From Dichetophora obliterata (lineage: Eukaryota > Arthropoda > Insecta > Diptera > Sciomyzidae), in assembly GCA_963920525.1 (NCBI GenBank), contig OY986438.1, positions 77,243,560-77,307,559 of the forward strand: DNA of 64,000 nucleotides. Direction: 5' to 3'. The notes beneath the pieces were generated by a model, which saw only the letters and a program-made list of their open reading frames with translations, searched no databases and was not told the DNA's origin. Positions 1-11,499 of the stretch are shown here, in pieces. How positions within the stretch are numbered: the first letter of the stretch is position 1; each line of letters opens with the position of its first letter. The position numbers were made by a program, and so were the translations under genes.

Positions 1-333
1 ATGTTGACTGCTCCATTAAATCGCATGAGTACCTTTGTTAACAACTGTAGCGTGTTTGATGTTAACTTGTCGAAAGGTCAACTCAAAAGTAGATTGAAAA
101 CTAATGAATGATAAGATCTATGTAAACGCATGGTTAGTTGTTATGTTTTGTGTTGTCCCTGAGCCCAACCCATATTATGATTGGTAAATTTTTTTCCTTT
201 TGGTTTTTTTGGGACCACTTTTATTCGATATCTTTGAGATATTTCAATGATATTTTTGTTGGTTCTTAAAATAATTTATTGCGGAGAAAGTGTGAAAAAG
301 CTGTAGTAGCTGAACTCTATTGTTATTGCAAAA
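1..333 (+). mobile_element. CR1-type LINE, 3' end only (copy A)
   Basis: Positions 1-111 read as the last 36 codons of the same CR1 ORF2 that is present in fuller form on the - strand at 35993 onward; both end in the same Lys/Arg-rich tail (KGQLKSRLKTN). The 3' UTR follows and ends in the family's shared terminus, TGAACTCTATTGTTATTGCA, near 329. Compared with the copies ending at 3648 and 35444, about 400 bp of 3' UTR is missing. The copy runs off the left edge of the window, so its length cannot be judged. Confidence 0.85.
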
Positions 334-344
334 ATATTTTGGTC

Positions 345-735
345 TGGATTAATAGTGGTGTCATCATCATCGTCATTATCATTTTCCATATCATTTCCAT
401 ATCATTTATTTCACATCAAATGATTTAAACGCGGATGAACTTTTATCGATTTCCTTACTGTCAAAGCTTGGAGAAAATGTATTATAATCATTCTTGTCCT
501 TTTTAAATGGTGTGCCGGTAGTAACTTTATTATCCTTAAAAGAGTCATATGAATATTTTTCAGTTTTTATTATTGTTGTATTATTATTTGTCGATTGAAG
601 TTATTTTTTTAATGAGTTTGTTATTGGTTTAAAAGTCTTTTCTAATAGCTTATCATTTACAACTTCTCCGAGCTGAAGACTTATATTTCTTTTTCAAAAT
701 ATTTCGAGTTTTAATAAGATTTTTAACTAGATTTT
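345..735 (-). pseudogene. Polinton-type DUF8207-like protein, fragment
   Basis: This stretch resembles 43560-43960, where a fuller - strand reading frame exists. Both carry an Asp/Asn-rich run (TCATCATCATCGTC-type repeats on the + strand), then a shared block around 420-480 and another around 610-690. The fuller copy suggests a protein family often found in insect Polinton/Maverick elements next to the packaging ATPase. Here the frame is broken by stops and small indels. The family name is from memory of motif order; function is unknown. Confidence 0.5.
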
Positions 736-1046
736 CATTCATTTTGATAGTCAAAATAGAAAACAAGGTAAACAGACCAGATAGTAGTACACCATAGTAT
801 TGAATAGTTACGCTGTTGACTATTTAATAATGCAGCCCAGTTTTTGTAGTTAGCTGTTTAATAGTACAGATCAGTTTAGTAAAAGTTTATATACTAATTT
901 TAAAATATCAATACTGTTTCTTTTATAAACTTATAAATAAGTCAAATCCTTTCCTATAGTGTCCATTATTAATGGGGTCATCCTTATTAATTACTAGAAA
1001 GTCATATGTTTATTTCCAACCTATTGAACAGAACTCATGAAATGTC

Positions 1047-1500
1047 TTAAAAGACATCAGAATTAACATGATCATAATAAATGTGTTTAATATTAATTTC
1101 ATCTTGTTTAAACATTATAATAATGTAAGCATTATCGAGAATCAGGTGTTTTGTTATACGTGTGTAAGTTTGACATAAGTAAAAACTATAAACGTCTTTA
1201 TGACGCCCCATGCAGAAGTAAGATCGTATATGATTTTCTTTCTCGCAAGCTACATCATCTAATATAAATATTGAGTTTGGTTGTACTTCGTTTGGAGATA
1301 TGACGTCATCATTATTTGAAAATGTTGAAAAATGTATCTCCTTTATAGGTTTTATTAACCACACTAAGTACTTATATTTAGGCTGCTGACTTTGAGTATA
1401 AGTAAATATTTTTAAATTTCAGTCCATTAGGACTTTCAATAAGACTTATCATTATATTGGTTTTCCACAATTTGAAGGGCGAACAATAAGTCCGCAAATA
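1047..1500 (-). pseudogene. Polinton/Maverick packaging ATPase, fragment
   Basis: The - strand frame from 1364 to 1047 (105 codons) contains FILDDVACEKENHIRSYF followed by MGRHKDVYSFYLCQTY and KHLILDNAYIIIMFKQDE. That order is typical of the FtsK/HerA (A32-like) DNA-packaging ATPase of Polintons: the hydrophobic-DD segment is Walker B, and the CQT and FKQD blocks follow it. Upstream, 1440-1365 reads SPNGLKFKN...LYSKS, and near 1480 there is a remnant NCGKP that fits Walker A. Stops and a frame change separate these blocks, so the gene is dead. In Polintons this protein pumps the genome into capsids. Its neighbours on both sides are also Polinton-type genes. Confidence 0.75.
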
Positions 1501-1766
1501 GAGTTCGGTAGCAGTGAACTGTGTCGTATTCCATTTAATGTATTTAACTTGGAATCAATATTCTTTACGGTAATCGATTTATGTTATTTTAAGAATCGCA
1601 TTATGAAACTACTAAATGATAACATATATAAATAGGGTATTTTATGGGTTTTCATCCACTTTAACGTCACCCTTTAAATAGAAAAGTATAAATATCTATG
1701 GCAATCATTTATAAAAAGATAATCAGTCGTCAACCATCCTTCATTGGTACAGGTATTATAGATTAA

Positions 1767-2230
1767 ATCATCAATAAACTTCCATTTGAACTTTATTTAC
1801 CTGGTTATCAATTTTGTGGATTAAAAAAACGTTTAGCTAGAGGAGACCATGGATTAAACCCTTTAGATGCGGCTTGTAGACAACACGATATAGCATACTC
1901 AAACAAAGATTTGGAAAAAGGACATATTGCCGACAAAATATTAGCTGAAAAGTTTTGGCAAAGAGTTAACGTGACTGATAGTAGACATGCTGAAAAAACA
2001 AACGCTTAGCTTGTTACTAACGCAATGAATGCAAAAACAAAATTTGGCCTGGATAACGTTACCAGTAAAACGACGAGATCTCCTCAAGTAAGTGGACATC
2101 GACTATTTAGACACGTCTTAAAAAGTGCTTAAACGAGAATTAAGAAAATTAAAAACTTAAATGATGCAGTTGAAATTTCAAGAAAAGTTATAAACAATAT
2201 TTTTAAGGCGAAAAAATCTCTGATTAAGAC
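1767..2230 (+). pseudogene. Phospholipase A2-like protein of Polinton type
   Basis: The + frame reads LPGYQFCG (calcium-loop type), then GLNPLDAACRQHDIAYS, the His-Asp catalytic signature seen in parvovirus VP1 and in PLA2-like proteins of Polintons and adintoviruses. It continues through HIADKILAEKFW to an in-frame TAG at about 2009, then VTNAMNAKTKFGL in the same frame. A further stop lies near 2130. In virus-like elements this domain breaches endosomal membranes during entry. It is divergently oriented to the ATPase relic at 1047-1500, which fits one element. Catalytic residues are visible, but the frame is interrupted and no start codon is clear. Confidence 0.7.
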
Positions 2231-2242
2231 ACCTCGAGTAAT

Positions 2243-3130
2243 AACAATACTACTTTGGTTTTAGCTTCCCCCTTGTTGTCCTTTTAGGACATGAAGAAGC
2301 AAGAGAGTAATGCATTGCTTTGGTTAATACATCGACTAGATCAGCTTTCGATTTAGGTTTGTCAATCGGACCTGATGGCAAATTTTTGACCAAAGCCCTT
2401 TTGTATACTCCCCAGTTCGTCTTGCGAATATTGGTCGGAGATATTATTAAAGAAGACGTTTCATGTAAATTATACTCAATGTATCGGTGGTCGGAGTAGT
2501 AGTGTTCCATTGACATCCTCCAACCACCAATCTTGTCGAAGATGAAGTCTGAGACTAATTTTATGTCCAGAACTTCACTTCTATATTTTATAATAAAGGT
2601 GGGTTCTTCACCCCTACTGCATATATATAGGTTGGTACTTAATAAATAATCAAAAAAGTAACTCACCCCTTTCGTTAGTATCCGTTCTGCCCCACAAGGA
2701 GTTGTGGCATTGTCCTGGCATTGCACTGGCATCGTCCACCAGTTTCCTGATATTATCTGGAAACGGGCTTTCATCATGAGAGAAGTAGGCTGCAACCAAC
2801 CAGTACGTGTCCTTGCCTGACTCGAGGCTGGCTGCAACAACATCTCTATTCTGTGCAGTTTCTGTGAAGCAAGAAAAGATTAATATTATTTTTTAGCTAC
2901 AATACACGTTCTAGGCATACCTACATTATTAACTACCAGTGTCTTGTAACCCTCCGTCCTCAGTCCACGAACCCTGCCACCACATACCCAGGGTTCTTGA
3001 ATGGGGGCTACGTCGAATCCACGGCTTTTAAGGTGGGGTTGAGGTGGGCCGAGGCGAGCTTGGAGTGGTGAAGGTTTATCTGAAGCACCTTAATCCGCTC
3101 CAGATTTGTGGCTGCCCATTATCGTTATGT
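2243..3130 (-). pseudogene. LOA-like LINE ORF2, endonuclease part
   Basis: Read on the - strand, the frame opens near 3130 with VLQINLHHSKLASAHLN, the usual start of an apurinic-type endonuclease in the LOA/R1 group. It is broken through about 2850, then runs open from 2843 to 2250. That part carries FFDYLLSTNLYICSRGEEPTF, a block containing VLDIKLVSDFI, and YSDHRYIEYNL, where SDHRYI is the last catalytic motif of the endonuclease. The nuclease nicks the target DNA to prime reverse transcription. The reverse transcriptase is absent: the copy is cut off at about 2243, where Polinton-like sequence begins. Confidence 0.7.
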
Positions 3131-3647
3131 CAGTCTCCTCTTCTTCAGAAGTCTCTTCAGTCAAGAGTTTATCCTCGCAGTAGAGGTCCGGGTTGCAAGC
3201 CCGGAAAATGCGCAAAATTTCTTCCGGCTTTGAGCAGGTGACCTGTAGCCACACTCTTGATCTTGGACGAGCCGGTATTTGGCCCCAAGCCAAACCTCGC
3301 CGACTTTGCTAATGGCCACTTTGCATAACAAGGCAGACCTGTCATCGTCACAGACGATTAATCTCACATGGCCCGAGTTGTGCCACCCAGCGTTACGACA
3401 CCTTGGTGGGACCAAGGCTCTCTTCCAGGACCTGGAAATATGTGCAGACTAATGCCTCCACCCACCTAAATTTGTCCCGGGGAAGTGCCCCGTCTTCCTT
3501 CTGTGTGTCAAAGACACCCAGCACTCTGCCATGCCCCTTTTCCACATAACTGTATGACCTGGCATCGGTGCTGTTTATGACCTTCTTTGGCCCTTTTGCA
3601 GCAGGCATCTCGTCAGTTGACTCTGTTGAGGTGCCAATCTGGGACAT
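3100..3647 (-). pseudogene. LOA-like LINE ORF1 (gag), downstream part
   Basis: From 3647 down the - strand reads MSQIGTSTESTDEMPAAKGPKK, then DKFRWVEALV, CNAGWHNSGHVRLIVCDDDRSA and AKYRLVQDQECGY, shared between two overlapping frames (3698-3393 and 3415-3161) with a frameshift around 3400. The pattern fits the nucleic-acid-binding ORF1 protein of LOA/R1-group LINEs. The upstream part of the same ORF1 appears to lie at 7610-7855, separated by an inserted CR1 copy. It precedes the endonuclease fragment in the same orientation, as expected. Confidence 0.6.
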
Positions 3648-4200
3648 GCAATAACAATAGAGTTCAGCCACTACAGCTTTTTCGCACTTTCTCCGCATTA
3701 GATCAACTTAAGAACCAGCCCAAATAACATTAAAACATCTCAATAAGGCCATTCACAGTTCGAATACGCTGGTCTGCCATTTGTTCGATCTGCTATTTGT
3801 ACACCAATTTACAAAAGCTTAGTTTGCTTTGTTGTTGTTTTGCATACAAATGCAAATACGCAGGCACGCGTAAATAAAAGCAGCCCTTGGACGTGCTTTT
3901 TGTACCTCGTATTTTTATGCTCTGTCTACAGCCGCATAATCACATACATCACAGGGTTGCACAATCTTTTTATACGACAGTCACATGGCGAGGTGCTCAC
4001 AGTTTGAACAATAACAAATGCTATAAATACGATTTGTTAAAAGTACGCTCAAACCGTGAATAGCCTTAATGATATCGATAAGAGTGGTCCAAAACAATCC
4101 AAAGTGAGAAAAATTTACCCACCATAATATGGGTTGGGCTCAGGGACAACACAAGACATAACAACTAACCATGCGTTTACATAGATCTAATCATACATTA

Positions 4201-6990
4201 GTTTTCAATTTACATTTGAGTTGACCTTTCGATAAGTTAACATCAAAAAAGCTACAGTTGTTAACAAAGGTACTCATGCGATGTAAAGGATCAGTAGCCA
4301 TATAATTTGTTCTACGAAAAGGTAAGTAAATTAAATTGTTAGCATTTCTACTGCTTCTACGGTTAGTGTTAATAATTTATAAGAGTTAGGAGTTCTGGTG
4401 AATCGAATACACCAGTTATGAGTTGGTGTAAATAGACGATATCTGCAGACTTCCTTCTCTCATTCAAAGATTGCATTTTTAATAGTTTTAAACGATCCTC
4501 ATAAGGAGGAAGGTTTAAAGTGTCCGTTGCACTTAAGCCCCTTAGAGCAAACCGAACAAAACGTTTTTGGATTCTCTCTAAACGCTCAACATGTACATTG
4601 TAACTTGGGGACCAAACTTGACTTGCATACTCTAAGTGAGGTCGCACAATTGCATAATACAGCGTTGTAGTTGTGATCATACTATTAAATTCTTTGGCCC
4701 AGCGTTTCATAAACCCGAGCATAGAAGATGCTTTTTTACAAATGTAATCAATATGAACGTTAAACGATAGCTTAGAATCCATGCATATACCCAGATCTTT
4801 GACAGCATCTACACGACTTAATGCAGTATATTTTATCTTATAATCAAAAATTAAATTATTCCTTTTTCGCGAAAAGGTCATAGTTTGGCATTTATCTGGA
4901 TTTAGAAACATATTGTTTTTAGAACACCAAATTTCAAAGGATTTCAAATCAGACTGGATCAGATCTGAATTGTCTTTAGCATTTATTGTTCTGTATATTT
5001 TCATGTCATCTGCATAGATAAGTAGATGAGAGTGTTTGATGATGTGGGTTACATCATTAATGGCTAAAATAAACAGAAGTGGACCAAGGTGGCTACCTTG
5101 AGGAACACCTGATTCAGCAATAAATTCAGCTGACAATACGCATCGAAAACGTATTTGATAAGATCGCTCTGTCAGATACGATTGAATCCAGCTTACAAAA
5201 AATTGTGGAAAACCCATTAACTTTAGTTTAAATAGAATTAAGTTGTGTGGCAGTTTATCAAATGCTTTACTAAAATCAGTGTAAATACAGTCGACCTGGT
5301 TACCTGAATAAAATGAATTTAAGCAAAACGTTGTAAAATCGAGGAGATTAGACACAGTGGATCTGCCAGTAACAAATCCATGCTGACGAGTTGTCATGAT
5401 CTTCCCACAGTGAATTTTCACACGATCATACACGAGGCGCTCAAAAAGTTTTGAAATCGACGAGAGTTTCGCGATAGGCCTGTAGTTGTTTATATCGTTC
5501 TTACAACCTTTTTTATAGATAGGGGACCTATAAAAGATTTTTTCCAAAAAAGTGGAAAAATACTTTCGCTAATTGATTTATTGAATAACATGGACAGTGG
5601 TTGACTTAGAACGGAACCACATCGTGTTAACACTGCGGCAGGAATTCCGTCAGGTCCAGCATTAAAATCCTCATCGATCAATCCAATATACTTTAAAATA
5701 TCCTCTGAAGTAAATGATATAGAATCCAACGAAACCCTGGGTGTAGAGTTCATATATTCAAAGTACTCTTCATCAGGATTAAAAGAGTCTGAACAAAACG
5801 ACTCTTTAAAGAGATTGGCAAATAGACCACAAATTACGACAGGATCGTCAGTAAATCTGTCAGAGGTTTTAAATGATGAAGGGAATCCATCAGATTTTTT
5901 TTTGTGTTTATGAAACCCCAGAATTTCTTTGGATCAGACAATATTCTCAGCTTAATACTGTCTAAATAATTTTGATAAGGTAGCTGATTAATTTTCAAAA
6001 TCTAGAAGCAAACGCTTGTAAATTTCTAGGTCATTTAAGTCTAAACTACAGACATATTTTTTCCGTGCCCTATTCCTGCTGTTGCGAAGAATCTTTAACT
6101 CTTTTTTGTACCAGGGGTAAGCACAATTTTTGTAAATTTGAGGCTATACGGCACGGACAGAGGAAAAATTGCAAAGATTTCCATATAAAAAAAATTAACA
6201 TATTCTAAAATAACATGATGTTTACTTTGAAGTAAATGATTTAACTTCAAATAGTCAGCTTTTTTAAAATTGAATTCATAAACTTTATCTATTGAGTTAG
6301 ACTTTACTATATTGTCCCTGCCTGACTTGTACCATATGCTCAATGGTGGATGGTATTCAGCAACAGTAGTCAAAGCATTAGAGGCCCTCTCAACAATCAC
6401 ATTGTTACTGTCAGTAGTTAAGACCAAGTCAAGAAGTCTTTCACGACTATTATAAATACAACTCACTTGTTGTAAGTCAGAACATATATTATCAACAAAT
6501 ATATGCTCTTGGCGTGTCTTCGAATTAGATGCACAAAAATAGGTATCATCGTCAGAAGATTCCCATTTCAAGTCAGGCAGATTAAAATCACCTAACAATA
6601 AAATGTCGTCATTAACGTCAATTATGCTTATGACATATTCTATGCAATTCTTGCATAAACTTCTACACTGCTCTTAAGAGGAACGTATGCATTAATAAGA
6701 TATACATTAGAATTGCAATCTACAACCTTGACGCATATAAGTTCGATTTTAGCAGAGCAGGGAATAACAATAATGGAACTAACGAAGGAGTTCCTTACAG
6801 CTAATAAGACACCGACAGCAGAAGTATTGTCAGCATGTCTATCTCTTCTATAAACTTCAAAACTGTTATCAAACAATTCTAAGTCAGTAATGCTTCCGTT
6901 TAACTAAGTTTCAGTCAGTGCGATAATATCCTCAGAGAAATTCTGAGACGTTAAAAATATGTCTCGCGTCTTAGAGCGTAATCCCCTTAC
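4201..6990 (-). pseudogene. CR1 ORF2 (endonuclease-reverse transcriptase), broken
   Basis: The endonuclease part lies at about 6990-6095, with GDFNLPDLKWES and PPLSIWYKS. The reverse transcriptase lies at 5753-4369, with YTDFSKAFDK (motif A), ESGVPQGSHLGPLLF (motif B) and LLIYADDMKIY (the catalytic YADD, motif C). The protein would nick DNA and copy the element's RNA at the cut. At least three breaks separate the open segments: around 6600-6640 (a lost stretch compared with copy C), near 5900 and near 5520. A stop near 4380 removes the C-terminal tail. It cannot make a full protein as it stands. Confidence 0.85.
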
Positions 6991-7016
6991 ATTTTGATAG
7001 TAAAGGGATAACCTAT

Positions 7017-7609
7017 TCAGTTTTTTTGGGATTGACGAGCGGCTTGAGTCGTCCCTCTAGGCTTATTCTTAGGCTGCAACTCTGTAACGAGTATATTATC
7101 AGTCCACAAATTAGAGTTTAGAACAGTTGCAAACTCTTCAGCTGGAACTGTGAGAATAAAGGAAGCATGGGAAGGTTTATTACCTATTTTTTTGCATGAG
7201 CAAAATGCATTTTGACTCAACAATTTATTATGTTTGATAAAAGTCAATACATTTTCAACAGTTGTGTAGGGCTGAAGACGTGAAATAAATAAATTTATTT
7301 CCTCGACACTGCCCTTAAGCTTGATAGATTTCTAGGCTCAATAGGAGTCAAAACTGAACTATTAGTCAAAGAAGGAATGTCAGAAGGTATGAGGAAGTAA
7401 CTGGAGTGTTCCTGTTCAAAAGCGGTGCTGAGGGCTGCTTGGCCTGAGAAGTAGATCCAGATGATTTTCGCTTCTTATTAGTTTCTTTATTTTTTCTCTT
7501 TCTTTTTGAGATAATATGGTCTTCTGATGAAAGGATTGTTTGTGTCCCGGAAGAAACAGTCTGTGACAAAGCAAGCGGGATATTTTCCGAAATGGAATTT
7601 TCATCATAG
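7017..7609 (-). pseudogene. CR1 ORF1, C-terminal part
   Basis: The - strand frame 7247-7017 (ending SQKN then TGA) and the overlapping frames 7569-7366 and 7607-7416 match the C-terminal two thirds of ORF1 in copy C (38861-39415). It has a basic KRKRKNK stretch followed by a Ser/Thr/Pro-rich linker and a region with KKIGNKPSHASFILTVP. Frameshifts occur around 7260-7400. The PHD-finger N-terminus seen in copy C is absent because the element is truncated at 7609. Confidence 0.75.
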
Positions 7610-8250
7610 ACCGTGTACAGTTTGGGCCATCACACCCGACGAGCCACTGCCTAAACTAGTTCTGGCCTTGGCTTGTGCCGAAGTGCTCGGAGCATCGCCC
7701 ACTGCTCCAGAAGCTGCCTTAATGGTCGGCTTGCGCCGTAGCTTGACGCCTTGGCTTGAGCCACCAATTTGACGGCGACGGGAGTAGAGCTCCCTTCCGG
7801 TCTTTTCGGAGTACGGGACTCGCTAGGTTTTTAGTTTTTATTGGTATTGTCCATATAGTTCCCATGAGTATGGGACAATGGAAGGTCCACTCCCACAGAG
7901 GTCCCTGTGTGCGGGTAGGGCTAATTAGTATCGGAAGTCGCCAGGTATCTGATACGCTCCGTTAAGGACGACTATATTTAATGGGCCTCCAGCCTCGTCA
8001 ACCCTCGGCACGTGTCGCATGACAACTTGATTCGGCCCAATGTAGGGGCTAAGGGGCGGGAGAAAAAATAGATAGGATGAGTAGGAAAAGTATACGGAGT
8101 GGGAGAGGATATAGGTAGGTAGAAAGTGAATAGCTCTTGATGACCTGATGACCCTGCCAGAAGCTTGCTCTCCTGCCATCATAGCCCATTGCTTCACAAC
8201 TTAAGCCCACACACGAACGTCAAGGTGCTGCTATTCAGGGTGGGGGCTTC
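7610..8250 (-). mobile_element. LOA-like LINE, 5' UTR and start of ORF1
   Basis: GC-richer than its surroundings. On the - strand a possible ORF1 start lies at about 7853 (MDNTNKN), then one stop, then PSESRTPKRPEGSSTPVAVK, a frameshift near 7730 and a low-complexity Ala/Ser/Gly run down to 7610, where the CR1 copy begins. The sequence beyond the other end of that CR1 (3647) starts in the middle of a gag-like protein in the same orientation, so the two pieces probably belong to one LINE. 7860-8250 would be its 5' UTR. Clade assignment rests on the partner fragment. Confidence 0.5.
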
Positions 8251-8634
8251 GAATATAAACAAAGGACTAAATCTTTTCGTGATCTTTCGGAAAAATTCAG
8301 TTTTGCAAGTAGGATTTATTTTTCTTTCAGCTCTTGGAGCAATTCAAGTAATTACCTAGTTCGAAACCCTTGCATATCCAAAGTTAGTTTCACCTCGCAT
8401 TATCTTTTCTTTGACAAATTTTTTCTCCAGGTTTCTGGTAGAGCATGCTAAAACAAGACATTTTCTAAAATTTTTATTTCGGAGTCTTCGTTTTATATAC
8501 TGTTATAATACCGTCGGCATTAAAAATATCCAGTATTTCATCAATAGAATCATCTCTGCTGTCTGAAAATTCCAATAACACTATATCAGTTTAAAACGAC
8601 ACTAACCGACAGACACTTCTGTTTTCGGCATTTC

Positions 8635-8676
8635 AATATATATATATATATATATATATTGAATATATATATATCT
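8635..8676. repeat. (TA)n microsatellite
   Basis: Two runs of alternating T and A separated by a short TGAATA interruption. Confidence 0.9.
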
Positions 8677-8679
8677 ATA

Positions 8680-10310
8680 CTATTGTATAAAATTTTATGT
8701 TACCACTTTACTAGAAAAGTACTGCCCAAGTACTGGACCGACTATAAATTAAATTTTAAAATATCATATTTGTGCTACAGCATTATTTGTTTTTCTTTCG
8801 AAACTTTAATAATAAGTGTATTTAATTAAAGTATTAAATTAAAAAAAAAATCATCCCAGCTGCCACGCTTTGCTTCAAATGGTTGAATTCATGGGGGACC
8901 AGTCGTTCATGGGGACTTCAGGGTTGTGAAGTTGGAGGACTTCGATGAGCTTGCTACTCTCAAGATTCATCTTGGGCATCATAGCCCGTTGTGTCATATC
9001 AACCTTAGCCCCTACACCACGCCTTTTTATGAAAGAGTGATTATATTATTTCACAAATATGAAATCCATCACCAAAAACCAGAACCAAAAACATGAGGCT
9101 GTTTTAAAAAATTTATATTACTTGTAAGCAAAATTCCTCAAAGCACCTCACACTAAAAAATAATTCTGCAGAGAAAATATTTTTTTCCGAATGAAGATTT
9201 TTTTGTCGGACACATAAAAAAATTCTGTATGCGGTTTTTTCAAATTATTCAGATGGCTTTGGTTTGTTCGACAGAAAAAATAAACAAAGAACGCAATCAT
9301 GAAAAAAGAATAAATTTTATTTCTACGCATCTACATAAAACTGGAAACCTTTCTTTGCTCATTCTGTAGTATTCTTTGAATTTTTCTTCATGCTGCAATA
9401 GTTCCTTCGCTACAATTGCAGGACTATGGAAGGTATTATTTTAATTGTATAGATGAATGCAATATGTCTTTTGTGTATTTTTCTGCGATTTAAATACTAC
9501 GACACTGCAATATCAGCTTTCCTAGACGAACTCATGTTTACAAATAATGCTTAAAATTAAAAAAAAAATTAAATTTCTATTGTGGTTTTCCCCATCTAAT
9601 GTGCCGCGGCATGCCGAATGTAGTGGGCACCGCCACTGCATATCGCTTTTGCTTTAATTAATAATTTTTGTTTTTCCTTTCTTTCATTCTTACGTGCACC
9701 AATGCTTAACAAACGGCATTGGGTCAAACGTATCATAACGCTTGCGGTGACACTAACCTAGTTGCAATGTAAACGCAAGCGCAGCATAATTCTCATTGGC
9801 TTTGACCTGATGTGAGCGAATGAAAGAAAACAAGTAAAGTAAAATTGTGACTCAATAGTTTTGACACTATTGAGCGTAAATGAATTATTGGAGGAGGAGT
9901 AAGAAAAGTAGGGAAAATAAAATAGGGTTATTTAAAGACATAAATATAAGAACTTAAGGAAATAACGATCATAATTTTACTAGCATCAAAAATAGTTAGT
10001 TTTCATATTCTTTCTCAAAAACAAGAGCGGCAGTAATGCCACCATTTACAGTTTGCCGAAGTTGGCACTAAAGAAAACAAAAAATATACAGCAATAATCT
10101 TTTTTTATATTACACATGGCGATCCTGCGGACGACAACTATCCTGTGTGGTTTCATTTAATCGATCCTTAGACTAATCCTTCGACCATACCAAACCTGCG
10201 ATAGAGCCTATAAAATTAAATTTAGGGATTGTAATTATTATAAGCGATATCCAAAAACTTATAGATTAATTCTTTTTAGATTTGTACTTTATTGCTCAAC
10301 AATTCAATTA
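8680..10310. other. AT-rich DNA without recognisable genes
   Basis: No convincing coding region. 8880-9010 contains CATCATAGCCCGTTGT and TTAGCCCCTACACCACG, which resemble the 5' part of the LOA-like LINE at 8175-8215, so it may be another scrap of that family. 9020-9110 (GAGTGATTATATTATTTCAC and following) resembles 54570-54640. The rest shows short homopolymer runs and no clear structure. Confidence 0.5.
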
Positions 10311-10317
10311 TTTTATA

Positions 10318-10446
10318 AATAAAATAAAAATTATTTTACGATTTTTATTTTTTGATCAAAAATAAAAGTTATTTTTTGTTTTTTATTTTTCTGTTAAAGA
10401 ATAAAACTTATTTTTGAGTTTTATTATTTTGCTTTAGAACAAAAAT
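10318..10446. repeat. AT-rich tandem repeat, about 56-bp unit
   Basis: Three imperfect units of AAAATAAAA(A/G)TTATTTT followed by a T-rich segment lie one after another. It sits directly upstream of a TE-derived ORF relic. Confidence 0.6.
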
Positions 10447-10689
10447 TGTTCCTCAATCAAATCTGTCAAAATAATAAAAAAAACATCGAAAATGTTAACA
10501 AATTTTGTATGAAAATTATAGTGTCACCGTACAAATGTCAAAAGGAACCTACGTTGGCAGCTGGTCGATGCCACTTGGTTTTTTGTTTTGACCAATCTGA
10601 ACCTTCCCATGGCATAACATTAAGCAGTCGTATGTTTGACAAGCCCTACAATCAAAACTATAATTTTTACAATCAAAATTATAAAAAAA

Positions 10690-11177
10690 TATGATGGAAA
10701 CTTAAGTCGGAAATTTTTCGCGGACCCGAATTTAGCTGCTGAAATAGCTGGGCTGGATTTTAATCTTATTTACCGCTTAATAGTTATTTTAGTTGTCATT
10801 AAGTGAATACAGAAAAATTTGCTGAATACGCTATGGACACAGCTAAATTTCATGTAGGCTTATACCTATGGTATTCGATTAATACATGTTGCAATTGTAT
10901 TATACATGTTGCCTATTAGACAGCTTTCAGAAGAAGCAGCTCAAGCAGTAAATAAACATTTTCGCAAATATCGTCAAAGCTACATCTTCGATTGATTTTA
11001 ACTTCGGATCCACTTTCAACTGGTGACCACCATGCCGAGCAAAAAACAACACCATTTCTTGAGGAAACTTTGGAAATGCTTTTGCCCGCGGAGCTATCAC
11101 ATAATAATGAAATTGAAAGTGAGTCATTATCTGAAGATGAAGAACCATTTTATGATGACTTTATTTTGGTTTGATTC
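10690..11177 (+). pseudogene. TE-derived ORF of an insect-wide unclassified family
   Basis: Successive + frames read ADPNLAAEIAGLDFNLIYR (about 10725), KFAEYAMDTAKFHVGLY (about 10820), LPIRQLSEEAAQAVNKHFRK followed by YRQSY (about 10912), and finally LLTSDPLSTGDHHAE with an acidic tail ending at 11174. The order and the QLSEEA...NK.FR.YR signature match a protein that recurs in many insect genomes as a repeated, TE-associated ORF; I do not know its biochemical role. Several frameshifts and stops break it here, including a deletion near 10980. The acidic C-terminal 60 codons (10992-11174) are still open. Confidence 0.5.
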
Positions 11178-11499
11178 GTCAGACTGTGATTTGGATTTTA
11201 TTTTCTTTTTAATGCTACGTTTTCAAATACTTTTTTATTCAATTTAAATAATCCTAATCATCTATTAAACACTTATTGTTATCTATAATAATAATTATTT
11301 TACTATCAATGACGGAATTGAGAATAATACAAAAAACCAGAACTTAGACATGATAAGTGGCTGTTAACACAAATAATTTTAAATTTTTAACACAAAAACA
11401 TTAGAGCATGGGTCTAATATAAGCCAATTGCCGTACATGGTTAAAATGTAGAAAAAATTAAAAAATGGTAAGGAATTATTTTTGACGGACCGAAGTTAA

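Larger units (their letters stand above)
3648..7609 (-). mobile_element. CR1-type LINE, 5'-truncated (copy B)
   Basis: This - strand copy matches the longer CR1 at 35418-40230 from its 3' terminus (TGCAATAACAATAGAGTTCA at 3645 on the + strand) to a sharp breakpoint at 7609, inside ORF1. The sequence just beyond both ends belongs to a LOA-like LINE in the same orientation, so copy B seems to have landed inside that LINE. It carries more substitutions and indels than copy C and is an older insertion. Its 3' UTR occupies roughly 3648-4200. Confidence 0.9.

Noticed and set aside
7925..8197. 90-codon - strand frame
   Set aside because: It falls in the likely 5' UTR of the LOA-like LINE, with no known motif.
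10117..10135. ACATGGCGATCCTGCGG as a primer-binding site after an LTR
   Set aside because: No LTR end, second LTR or gag was found near it.
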